This document shows, one piece after another, positions 37,409 through 50,600 of a stretch of DNA of 64,000 nucleotides. A model generated the notes under the pieces. That model worked only from the letters and a program-made list of their open reading frames with translations, made no database searches and had not been told where the DNA came from. Both the position numbers and the translations under genes were made by a program. Source of the DNA: Anisakis pegreffii (lineage: Eukaryota > Nematoda > Chromadorea > Rhabditida > Anisakidae); assembly GCA_035041965.1 (NCBI GenBank), contig JAPYMA010000682.1, forward strand, positions 147,904 through 211,903, read 5' to 3'. Every line of letters begins with the position of its first letter. Position 1 is the stretch's first letter.

Positions 37409-40400
37409 TCAACCAGTACAATTGAACGCTTCTAAATTGCTGCGCCATTTTGGTCTGTTATTATTGAATTGAACGGTTGGCAGATTTGCATAGAAATTGA
37501 GATCAATAGTATGATTGTGGGCACTTGGACGGTGAGTGGTTCTGCTGCGCAGTTGCTTTGCCCAGCAAGAAACAGCCGAATAGTCCATTTCAGGCATCAT
37601 CTTATTGGCGAATAAATGATGCGAGTGCCGCAAAGTCTTCAGATCCTCAACACCGAACACACAAACTCCATGCCGATAACGTCTGCTCTTACACGGTAAA
37701 CGCGACCATCCCCAGACTGTGTACCTGAACTCAAATGAACTGACAGAGCAGAGCACATCAGCTCATGAAACCACTGAAAGGCATTTGTAGCACATATGAA
37801 ATCAAAATGCAGTAGAATTCGTTTCGCAACTGGAAGATATTGTTGAATGACACGTAGAATAAATGTCAGGCTTGTGAAAAACAAAAACTTCAAGCCGTCG
37901 TTATAATGCTATGATTATCTTGCAGTCAGTTTCGAAAGTAGCACTATTCTTCAAGAGAAGATAGTTCATTTATTATTTCCTTTATTTTTTGGCAATTTTC
38001 ACCCCTTTCACGGCGGCTCCAGAAGACCTCGGAATGATTGTTGGCCTTCAAGTTCTCAGAATAAGGAGCACTCTCAATATTCCAACTCTTTTGACCTTAC
38101 ATTCAGTTTTAGACTGCCTGTTGCAAAGAGTAAACAAGAATTGCCCTCAATGCTTAATGTTTTCAGAAATTAACAATGGAATGCAAGTAAGGACTGCGTA
38201 ACAAAATTGCTAAAAAATGATTCTAGACAAACCTGGTGATATAAGAGACATGCTTATCCATGCAGTGCCTTGTATAGCCACCAGGAGCATCTGAAAGCGT
38301 TATTGATATAATCGTGTACGATCGTTGAAAACATCTTCAAATTTGAAATGCACAACGAAACCGAGAGTGAATTGGGTTGAAATGGATAATTTCTAATAGT
38401 GAATCAATGAGTGCATTCATTGCTTTCTAGCAATAATGAACCGAATTCGACGATAACCAAAGATGAGGTTTGTATCTGGTTTCTTTTGAAATCATGAGAA
38501 AGGGCTTAATGGGATATCAAATCCAATGTGGAAACTCATTGCTCGGACTTTGATTACTCAATTATATCACGCAGGTATTATGCGAGTGAAAGTTGGCAAG
38601 TTTTACGAAAGGCAACATAGCCATAAAAGAAACCAATTCAGCTGAATTCAGTCACTTTATTTCATTCGGGGGAAATGATGGAAAACATCTATGAGAAATC
38701 TGGTTCGCTCGGCATCAAGAAACAAGAACTTGTTAAGTGAATCACCAAGAAAATCGTCCGAATTGAGCGAAGCCATCAGCATTTCGTCGCCACCATACCG
38801 AATACTATCGAAACGTTTCAAAAGAATCGTCAAATTGAGCTTATCAATAATGAATTCGACGAAAGGTCGTGACAGAGTCGCAGCCGTACTTCCTTTTGCG
38901 ATCCTCAATGTTCTATTGTCATTTTTGTTGGAATCTGAAATCCATAACTTTCATTCAAACCTGTGACAGCACAATTTACAATTTAATCTAGAGTTGATGA
39001 ATGATATTGATAAAAAGGTTTAACAAGGTGCCTACTGCTTCGAAAATATGTTATTTGTAGGAATGGGCGATAATTATGAACTCTTAAAAGGAAACACACA
39101 GCTAAGCAAAATGCTGCTGAGATTTGAATCAGAGATTCAGGAAGAAATGCCTTTGAAAAGGTGAAGTGCTTCGTAGCTCCAATCCTTATATCTTGGGATT
39201 CGATGTGAAAATGGCTTGCTAACGCTGACGTCGTTGCTGCCATTTAACGCTCTCAATATTGCGGCCATTTCATGATTTGTCTTCAACGGAATATCGTAAT
39301 TCTAAACGATAATTTATTTCAGTTAGATCATTTCCATAGCTGCTGCGGTCAATTCACAATACAAACTATTCAACACAACGATCGACTAAATTATTCCACG
39401 TAATGACAATTTTCGCATTTAAAAGTTATGATACTTCACGTTGATTGCATTAGAATGAAATTTGCGTTGAAAAGCATGCACGCTGAAATAATTTGCATTT
39501 TTACAGATCGAATTGTGAGAAAAGAGCTGAAGCTGATTCCTTTGAGGCTTCTTCATTGTCATTCGACTCAATTTGACTCTTGATTTCATTCATACTCTTC
39601 ATTTTCATTTGCATCGAAATTTCAGCATTACTGAATTTCAAACCTATTTAATTTATCAGTAGCGTATATTTTAGAAAGTAAACATCCTAGAAACGCTATA
39701 GAAATCGATTCATTATCATTTGGAGATTACAATGGAAATCATTCAATGGAATAAGCAAATTGCAGAGATTCCCTTCACCTGCAATAAAATAGCGTATTTC
39801 CAGTTGGTTAGTTTTCGTATCAGTTTCAAGCATTCCAAGTAACTTCTGTCCATATTGTGACCAGCACTATCCACTTCGTATTCAGTTGCTGTTAAATGAA
39901 CATTCGAAAAACATTCGGATAGGTTTTGCATTTGTTGATGGAATATTTTTGTCGCTTTCTTATCGATCGCATAGCAGAATACATTCGTTGGTGAGTACAT
40001 CAAGTTGAACAATAACTCTTGAAGATGGTAGTCCTTGAATGAAGTGACATTCAACGCTTCAGTGAAAACTTCTTAGGCGTTTGGTCATCAGGTGCCACAA
40101 ATTCCATCCGAAAGACGAATCCAGATCGCACATTCGTTATGTATTATTTGTTCTCAGCTTGGCAAATTTCGTTCTCACAATTAACAGGAATCAAACACAG
40201 ACATCCGTGCATCCGATCATTTTGAAAGTTTTTTTTCAGTCGAAGATAGAGGAATCACTGAATTCAGATGGTTTCTCTCAATAATTTCATCGGAGTTCGC
40301 TAACCTTATAAACAATTCTGATGTAAGCGATCGAGAATGGATTATCACTCGCATTTGCATAATATCCTCTACTTCGTACTTTCTCACAGCTCACGTCAAT

Positions 40401-40607
40401 TTTCTCATCATCCTCTACAGTTGGCTGCTGAATCTGCTTCTGAAATTAATTCATTTCTGCAAGATTTGAAAAAGTTGAATAACTGGTAGTCCTATTAATA
40501 GGAGTATTAACCACTCTCGACGTAAAAATATGTTTGAATACATCGGAAGTCAGTGGTATGTTAATGTGATTGCATAGAGATAACTGAATCGCGTGGAGTC
40601 GCATGTC
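37409..40607 (-). CDS. glycosyltransferase family 14 (core-2/I-branching type), 5' end unresolved
   Basis: Minus-strand exons, 5' to 3': 40512-40607 (tentative), 40305-40439, 39779-40033, 39151-39301, 38746-38934, 38233-38290 and 37409-37724. The last six join in phase to 367 residues. The order of motifs is that of nematode gly genes related to vertebrate GCNT: ISC-like cysteine block DVSCEKVRSRGYY, PTNVFCYAIDKKA, EYEVDSAGHNMDRSYLECLK, WKYAILLQ, YDIPLKTNHEM, IAKGSTAATLSRPFVEF, the core YGGDEML, APGGY, YRHGVCVFGVEDL and HLFANKM. Such enzymes are Golgi type II membrane proteins that transfer a sugar, usually GlcNAc in beta-1,6 linkage, onto O-glycans; donor specificity cannot be read here. The expected N-terminal membrane anchor (some 60-100 residues) was not found. 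Intron 3 (38935-39150) requires a GC donor (AAAG then GCATTT), and the intron before 40033 ends in TTCAAG. Confidence 0.87.
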
Positions 40608-43600
40608 CTGAAACCGAAACGCTTCTTGTCTAATACGCAAGTATTTTGAACTCTTGAAAGATAGTTCTGCAATTTAGCAGAAAGCTGATGCTGAAAAGTT
40701 ATGGATTCATTGTTTGTTTACTACATGAGTTACAACTCTCTGCATATGAATGAACTCAATCACACAGGTGTAAGTCACAGAACTGACCACTTCGGAAGGA
40801 TCACCAGCTGACAATAGCTTAGACAATGAAGAACCAGGTAGACCTCAAAGATATTCTTCTGGTTGAAAGAAAATTAAGTGCGATCGGAGGGAGCATTCCG
40901 ATGACTTCAATTTGGTTCTCTTATAATCATATGAATTGTGTCAGGCCCATCGAATGTGCTTGGATTTGACATGAGCTATTATAATTTAGAACTGTGATGT
41001 CAGTCATGACACAGAAATCTTGAACAGCAAATGCTTCTCCATACGCTGCAAGTTTTGCGTGGTTCATTCAGTGACAAATAGTTTTGATAATGAACCTTAG
41101 CGATTTTGATTTTTTCGTGATTGATCGACTGTTTGCACCTTTCGTCGTTGATCGCATAGCCTTTGAGCAGTGGTAAAGGCTGAAAGAGAGACACTTTTCT
41201 GATTTATTGTGAATTCTTAAATGCAACTTAAAAGCATTTCATTTGCAATAAGCCGTTGGCTATTTGGATATTCTTGCTGAACTGATGACTGATGATTATT
41301 AGTTGAATCCTTTGTTTCCTTTTATTCAGCATTTGTCTCGTTTCGTTATCCTCCTCTCAATTGCCACTCTACTCATATCTACCACTGATATTCCCAGAGC
41401 TAATCAGTGATTAGTCATCTTCATTTTCATCTCTCTACATTCCTACCCGGTGTGCTGTCGTCGGCCGTTTGGTGGTTATGCTTTGTGACATTCGTTGAGT
41501 GGGGACTGCTGTAGTGAACGAAACAGATTCATTCGATGTTACCGATGACGTGGTGTCGATTTGTGAAGTTTTTTCATCTGAAATTTTAGAAGCACTTAGT
41601 ATTGCTTCTTGATTGGAGACCGGTTAAAAGGAGGGAGGAGAAAGCAGCATTTCAGAACATAGCAACTGCTAAAGGCGTCCTCTAGCAACTGTTGCAACAA
41701 TATTCTTTCAGACAATGACGTGGAAGTGATAAATGATATTTTTTATTTGATGCACTTCGTCAAATCAATATTTGACGCATGTTCATTGCTACAATGCGAT
41801 AGGTTCTTGGTGATGAGCTTATGAATTTGGGAATAAGAAAGTGGAAAATATTGTCCAATTTTTGAAAGGAACCAGTTTAATGACAAACATTTCAGTTAAT
41901 TATTGATCGCGTTTCGTCTGATCACTATACACATAATCATTGGAAGTATGTAAAAGCAAACAAATTACTGCAAAAACTTGGACCATTTTCTATTGGCATG
42001 AACGAACTGAAGCGTTGTGCATTCAAAATACTTAAATAGATATTCGCCGTTAAGAGTGAAGCCAGTGAGATCAATGCGAACCATTCATACACCATCACGA
42101 AAGTCCTTGACGATCAATCTTATGCCTTGAATAGTTTCGAGGATTTTATTCGATGAAATGCTTGAGCACTTTTATCATACATCAGACAACAGCTCTCCTC
42201 AAATCGCTCATAAATAGCATGATTCTAGTGGAACTGGATGAAATTTTTACTGAACAATGAGAGGATATGTTTCGTTACTGCAATCTTTCATGCTTTCGCA
42301 ATGACACTTCAAGCACAAATCAGGTTTTTTACCAACATGTGTGTGCAATCATGGGAGTACTTTATGAACGCTAACGAAATTCGTGCAAATTCTTTCTCGC
42401 TATCAAAAATAACGACTCACGAAGGCAAACAAGGCACACCGGTGCGTAAATAAAGAGTATCACAGTTCGAAAAGCATCTGCTTGGAGTAACGAACCTGAG
42501 AAATTAACTGGCGAAACGAGTTAACGTTATCTGAAATGCTCAAATAATCTCAGTGCTGTTTGCATGTCAACATTATTGCCTCGTTTTCTCACCAGACAAT
42601 AATCACGTCTACATATCGAAATTCATGAGAATCTATTGGTTTGCTATTCTATTTGTGAACATAATCAACTGCAAAAAAATTCACTTTAAAAATGCAACAG
42701 CAATTCAAGTGGAACCACATAAAACAGGTTTGCATTCTCAGCACTTTTACTGGTCAAGATTAATGAAGGGAACACAAGTGCTAATGAAACGTACCGTTTT
42801 CGGTGAAATTATTTCGGTAGTTGCGCACAGTTCAAACTAACTATTTTCAGTCTAGCTTTTGCACCGTTTCTCGATCTAGTGCAGACGTGCATCAGTGGCA
42901 AGATAATGAACGACCATACTTATCATTCGAAGAATTATTGGCACTTAAATCCTTGGAAAAGAACGTCGATGTCAAATTCAGAAAACCATCATGAAGCAAC
43001 GGATGATCAGTGATAAATTAAAATAGATGCAGAGCAGCGAACCAAAATAAGACACTGAAAGTAGAGGTGAACACAATAAGAATGTTATGAATATTTCAGC
43101 TAGATGAAAAATTGATGACGAAGAGCGTGGCAGCGAACACTTGGAATGGAACCTTTTTGAGTGAATAGTCTCAAGGGGTGTTGTATTGTTCGCGTCGGAG
43201 CGTATTTCAATTGCTCCTTGCAGCACAAGCGATACGCATCTCCGAAAGGCTTCTCAATCTTTAACGTCGCTATGGTTTCGCTAAAGATCACCTCTACGTG
43301 GCAAGCATTGATGAGTGTCGAAAAAAAATCCACCGAATAAAAAAGCACTTCTAAGAAATTAGTATGTTGAAGTATCACTCCGAAAAAAATTAGTTTACTG
43401 ATCTATTTCAATAGCGTTCTGATCAAAATTATCTACCCTTGGAGCGTGTTCTCAGTAAAACGCTCACATCGAAGTAAGAAGTTCATTTGAAGGCAATTTT
43501 GAATTATCATATTCAAGGGAAACGAGTATATATTATAAATGTGGCTATGAATTCTGAGAGAATGAAGCGCACTGAACGAGTGGTTCAAGAGTGTGTCAGT

Positions 43601-46600
43601 AAATTGCGTCTCAAAAATATGTTTGCATTGATAGTTGCTTGAGAAAACGGCAAGTAAACACCATTAAATTATCGCTTCATCCATCATTTTTTCATTTGCA
43701 CAAGAGAACACTGCCAACGTTCGTTCATAATTCTTCACCAAAATCAATCAACTTGAGTCAGTGATGAACACACATCAATAAATAAGTTTGAACTGATCAC
43801 GCCTGAACAGCTGAAATAACAGGATACAGTGAAATTTGTAATTCATGTTCGTAAATGCATTTGAATAAGTGAACGCTTACGAAAACATAAGGCTTAAAGA
43901 GTTTATTTAACATTTTTTGTTCATCAAATCTCTTTCTTAACGTCACTCCTGAAAATGACGCATGAAACTGCAGACATTAAATGGTTATGTGACCCTGGAT
44001 CATTTTGGGATAAGCAGTTCTACGGTTAGAAATCTCAATTGGAATATCAAGCAGTGCTCCACTTCGGACTAGATTGAGAGGATATAAAAATAGCCGTATT
44101 TATACAACATTCAGGATCATGCGCGGACACCATAGTGATCATTTTGGTTCGTACTGCTTAAAACCACTACTGCCTCTCATGACAGCATAAGCTACACATG
44201 AGCTTGAAAAATTCTAGAATACTGTGATATTGATGGTTACATTCAAGGTACAGATGCCTTGAAAATGAAAAAGCTCAGAATTTGGGAGGCTACATTGAGG
44301 AGCGCAAACCTTGATCCTTGTTTTTTTTTTAAATTCATGCTTTTCAGATATTTCAGATAACGAATGACAAATTTTGAACCACGAATTGTCGCCCTAAAAC
44401 ACTTGTATTTCTCGGAAAGCCTACTTGACATTGTGACCTTTGGTACGATTTCATAACTTCTCTAATTTGATTGTCCATCTCATTATGGGATCAGCAAATC
44501 GCTTCTTCAGATAGTTCTTTGCAAGAGAACAAAAAATGTGAAATTGCGGCTAACTGTAATAAGATCTTATTGCTGTTGATTTCGGTACATTGAATGCAAA
44601 TCAAAAAAAAAGATGACTTCAGATCATTTGTAATTAACGGATTAGTGATGGCGGGTGAGTGTATCGCCATTTGATCGCTCATTCATCGAATTGTTTCTGA
44701 TCACCATTCAATTTCACCAACACAATTAATTAGCGATATCGTTCACTGGACTGTGTGCAAACAAGCGTGTATGTGCACAGCATATCCCTTGATGTTTGTT
44801 CAATCAAGACAATTCAACAGTTCACAACTTAATTATCATTCCGACATCATTATTATCCTCATGAGACCCGTGATTGTTTGCTCTCTTTAGGTTTTCTTCA
44901 AATTAATTATCTTATCGTCGCTTTCCTGTTGCTTTGCAACAACTGAACGAGTTCCTATCAAGAGACTCTTTATGGATTATTTCTTGGTTTGCCGAGTATT
45001 CTTGTAATGCGAACAAACCTATTCAGCTGGCTCTTTTTTTTCTGCGTCTTCTGATCGATTAATGGAAGAAAGTGAATTTTTGAAAGCTGATTTGATGTTT
45101 GAATGGCTGTATGGTCGAAAAAAGAATGGAAACTTATTCACGAGGAAAAATTCGACGCAATGCTTGGAGAATGAAAAATTCCGTCTAAAAATTATGAGAA
45201 ATATGTGAAGTTTTATTAGGATGATCACACCAAATCACTTCTTATTCAGTTTATCATTAGTAAAAGAACGACAACACAGTTTCATCTCAAAGTATTAGAA
45301 CAATGAAAATGATTCGAGGTGTGTAATAAGCAAGTCGAAAATGAATACAAAAGGCAAGACGAAAACATCTGAAGAAGGAACGGAATATACAACAGGAATG
45401 TGGACGTGCGTACGCATATATTCTATGATATAACACATGCAGATGTGGTAATAATATCAGCAACGATCAACAGTAAGCGTATAATGTTGAAAATGATACT
45501 GAACAAATCAAAAAATATTTGTTGCGAATAGACAATCTTAGATTATTATGCGAAGATTTTCGTGGCGAAGTAATTGGCCTATTTCGAGGAATATTCATTG
45601 AATTTCTTCGCAATATGCACATTTTATAGACAACAAAAGTTGGCAATAAAAAAGTGCAAATCAAAATAATACATTCAAAAATGAATCAATTACACACAAA
45701 ACCAAACAACAAATACTAACAAATTGAACAAACTAGCAAAACAACAAAGTTGCTAAGCAATTGATCACAGATATGACAAAATCAGAATGTTCACTTCAAT
45801 CGAATACATTACCAACGTCTCAACAAGAAATAACACTTTGCAATAATTTCTGATGCGGATGTTGTCTTTCAAACAATTTAAAGCAACCGAATCTACAATA
45901 TATTTCATTAACATCATCATAATAGCTCTACTCTTTGGCATAAAAACATACGCTTACAATGGAATAATCAAAACGAATCGTTCCAAGCAATTACAGTATT
46001 CATTAGGGACGTAACTTCCGGTTCCGGATTTCCGTACTTTTTAAACCGATTCCATCCTTCATTTTCATGATTAAGTGACACGGTTATACAAGCAGCGGAC
46101 TCTGCAGCTTAAGACTCCTATCATGAGCTATAATATGAACTTATGCACCTCATATTACGCAACCGCTGTAATTGTTTTCCTCTCATCCCTTCTCATTTAC
46201 TCCTAGAAACTTTTGGCAGTTCCGACAAATGTAGACGTAAACTAAGGTGCTTAATGCACTACTTTCAACTTAAGAACTATCCGAATTGCTTTCAAGAGTT
46301 CAAGTCAATGAACTATAAGCGACTTGAAACGGATTTAGGTTGTTATCGAGGGCTCTGGTGGTTGATGCATCCATCCTAATGCGATTTGAATTGTAATTGT
46401 AGTCATTGCTCATAATAAATCGTAAAAGTTCCACTCTTTTCTCGTAATGAGTGTGTATCATTGCCCTTCTTATAGTCTTCGTTCAAATGATGAACCGTGA
46501 ACAATATCAACCTAAGTTCCGGTGAAGATTAGTCGTTACGGTTCCGTGATTGAATGACATTGCTTAAACCGGAAGGGCATTCATTCGGTGTGTATGAGTA

Positions 46601-47615
46601 CGATGATATCTAGTAGAGTGAATGAACAAACGCTAAACCACAAACCCACATACACACATCCTCTTATTGACAATCAGAGTTATGATGAGTGGATTAAACT
46701 TAAATTGCTGCATCTAACATGAATTTTCACTGCTCTTGGGAATACGAAATTGTTGATTGTTGACGGAAAAAAATTGAAATTGTTGACGAAGTTGGTCTAA
46801 TTTAAACTTATCATTCTACTTGTTTACGTGAACGATAACTTTGAAAAAAATCAGCATTAATGATTTTTGAATATTATTAGTCAAATTCTGTTGGTGATTT
46901 GATAAATATTTTGTTTGTTTCGCATTCCCCTTCACTCCCTCCCACCATCGGTTCACACCGCATACGCAGTTTTCGTAAACGGAAAATAATTTACAATGAT
47001 TCTGCATTAAAATGAATATAAATCAGTCAAAATGATCAACGAATAAACAATCAACGTCAAAATTAATCACAAAATTTCAACAAACCAAGGCAACATCATA
47101 CAATCGCCGTTCAGAGGATAGCAGAAATTGACTAAAAGTGCTTCAGTGAATGCTTGCTTGACATGCACTGAGTATGGGATATGCATTTCTGGCTGACATT
47201 TCTAAATTTCCGCATCACATTCCAAATTGTTTGTTTCAAACATGCCACGGACCGAAGCAGAAGAACATCTAATAGGAATCGATTTAGTCAAGGAACTACA
47301 CACATTACCTTTTTAAAACAACTAAATTCCAATCAAAAACTCTCCAGAGAATTGTACAAACAAATGCATCAACAGCATCAATTGCTGATCGAATTCACTT
47401 TCCGTGAATTGCTTCCTGGATGTGGTAATGGCCGCGAAAAAGACAAAGTCAAACAAGCAATTCCTCACGAATTATGACACAATTCAATCACATACCGCAA
47501 CCAACATCAATTAGAATTTCTTGTTGAAATCGAATCAAGTCTCAAAAATTAGTATAAAAGTTGAGAGAATATCGCTTGAGGCCTTGAAAATCAAGCAAAG
47601 ACATGTGTAACCGGT
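40608..47615. other. gap between the GT14 and prospero genes
   Basis: The missing 5' exon(s) of the GT14 gene should lie in the first part of this gap but could not be fixed. A minus-strand frame ending at 45019 looks like a terminal exon (see findings). A block at 46015-46575 is bounded by short inverted CTTCCGGTT / AACCGGAAG motifs. Otherwise AT-rich DNA without recognised features. Confidence 0.45.
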
Positions 47616-50600
47616 TCATCCTTCTAATCGCTCGAGAAAATTTGGATCCTTGAAGTATTCCGGGATTGGATCATCCATACGATTGATAATCTTATAGATT
47701 GTCTTCTTCCAAGACGGTTCGGCATCCCGACCATTTTGTATTGCATTAAAGAACTCACGTAACGTCTCTTGAATCACCGACACTAACCTTTCGGGTGGCT
47801 AAAACAATGGCGTATTTATCTGCTCATAAAAACATATTCTTAATTCTCCTTGCTGCGATCAGGTTAGAATTCAATCGATTTTTGCTTCCGATGAGTGGTG
47901 ATTTCGCATTCACTTTTGATGATTGCATTCAGACGCATTTCTCAAATTGACTCTTTAAGCCGAATGAACTTTTTAATGTGCTGATTTCAGTTCCAAATAG
48001 AATCATTTAGAAAACAATCTCGATCAATTTGCAGAATCAATAAACCAGTGAGGTGATCGAAAAGAAAATTATGTGAGACACATCGAAAAATGCGATTCCA
48101 CGAACGCAAATGAAAATTTATTGACATCGGTCTACAGTGGGCATTAGTAGCGATACCTGTATGTGATTGTTCCGATTGTAATGTTGATTGAGATTCTTAT
48201 ATATTTCTGAATCGACGGTCACGATTATGTCTTCTTTATTCTTCACACCTTCAGCCAAATAATTACGCGCGTATTTGTCCATTTGATTGTAGAAAAATTC
48301 ACTGAAATGAATATTCTTGAAGAGAATAAGTCAACTTTTGCATATGAAATGAGGTTAGGCAACAATTTTTTGACTGATGTTGCGTGATTTTTCGAGTATG
48401 GAAATATTATTTCGAGTAATACAAGAAGATTACTGAAGCGTTCACTTATTTCTTACGGATTCACTTCAGTGAATCCAATATACTTCACAATCATGCATTA
48501 TCAAGTCATTATCACATGCCTTGAGGAAAGCATGCAAAAGGGGTACTTCATCAATTATAAACTATTAAGTTAGAACAACTGAACAAATACCATGATCACT
48601 TATTATAGCGACGAATTTATAACTAGGGATTGAAGTTCTCGAAAAAATTCCGCTTTCCCTGACCCCATTGAACTTTGACTTTCTTTTTGTTGCGATCAGA
48701 AGAACTACTGACTCGCACCTTTTTTGGAGCGCGCCAAAAAATGCAATTTGATAAGAGTGAGGTATGAAGTGGAAGTGATTGATCGTTGCAATAAGCAAAT
48801 GACAATGATAACAACTAGTATTGTCTCAGTTGCATTCGACATTAATAATATAATCGAAAACGATATCTGTTGATTGCTTAATGTGAGGTATCATGTTTCG
48901 GTGTATTTTGTTCAAATAAACTTGCGATGACCGTGATGAAACGATATGATACAATTGCAAGTTCACATCCACTTCGCTACTCAATCCATCATTCGAACTC
49001 TCTCTATCAAAATCATCGCAGTCATAACAACAGCAATAACAATTGATGTTATTGTGATTATATGCTATTTGTTTATAATACAGTGACCTCGCATCACCTT
49101 TCCTACCAAGCATTTTCGGGTCCGTTTATTTACTTATTCAGTCACTACTCATCAGTGGATCCTTCTCTAACTGCTAGTCAATCATCCACCCTTCTTATTT
49201 TTCATCACTCATGGATATCATATTAATCTAATCGCTCAAACACAACTTTTTGTGGTTGAGCACCTGCTCTCTGCCACATAAATATCAAATATATCCCCAT
49301 ACGCATCTCACAGGATACCAACAGTGTACACTCACAAACAACCCTAATAATCTGTATGATATGGTTGCGTTTATTGCTATACAATACAAGTATGTAGATA
49401 GACTATTGTATGCACATACACTAATCTCATGTCTTCTATGATTTTCACCATCAATAACATTCACGCATTCATATGCAAGCCTAATTCTATAGAATAATTT
49501 GGATGTGTCCCTCCGTCTCTCTTGGTTCGTCTCATTTCAATGATGTTGAACAATCGCGAAATCACATCTCAAGATGAACACCTCATCTCTCTTCGTATAC
49601 AGTCAGTCAGTTATGAGGCTGTTACCGTAACCGGACATTCAACGCAACCACTAAAGAAACACGACACACGCGATTTGTCGAATATTGTTTATCGACACAC
49701 CGAACATTTTCGTGTATTTCCTTTCACTAATTTGCATTAATCCCGTATAGTATTCAGTGGAAATGTATTCAACGCTAATCTTGCATCGTATCAGTTTTGC
49801 AGAAGAATTCGGCGAGAAAATTTGCTGATTCATTGAGACCAATGCGTACACACACACACTTCACTAATGCATATTCCATTTTACTAATTTCCATTATCAC
49901 GTAGCATCATCCATCTAACAGTGTTAACACTACTCACTCGTCATCCATCATTTGTCCATTCAGTGAGAAATGATGAACACATTTTGATGAAGTGATTGAT
50001 TCTCAATCTGAACAATTCTTCAAAAATTCACAATTTTATCGGAGTCGATGCGTACAGCGAATCAAAACATACGTTCACATTTGTGTGCTCGATTGCTGTC
50101 ACGAATTCGATTGTAATGGTGTCATTCTCGGAAAAATGATTGCCTACATGAAATTGGTACATATAAAGTGATGCGTTAATGATGATGATAAATGTCCAGT
50201 TAGCGAGTGATATGAATGAATGACTGAGTAACAATGATATTGATGGTGTGCTGATGTCTTGTTGGGATGTGTGTGATCATGTTATAAATGGTGTTATAAA
50301 ACAGTTGTTTGTCTGTATTATCTTGATTTAAAATCAAAACTACGTTCGCAGTGTTGATGATATATGTTATATGTGAAATTCGCAACTGATCATTGGTTGG
50401 TTAAGTCACAGCGGGAGTGATGCACGATGCTCAGTGAAGCATTGATAGTTGCTTAACGAGACGGACACTACCAGCAGCAGCAGCAGCAGCAGACATGTGA
50501 ATGTGATTGATTTACCAGTTATTAGTGGAAGATGGATGGGAAATTGAACATGCTTACAATTAGTTCAGATGATTACTCACTGAAACTATGATACTGGACT

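Noticed and set aside
37525..37728. Plus-strand frame over the GT14 last exon
   Set aside because: It is a shadow of the minus-strand exon that encodes YRHGVCVFGVEDL and HLFANKM.
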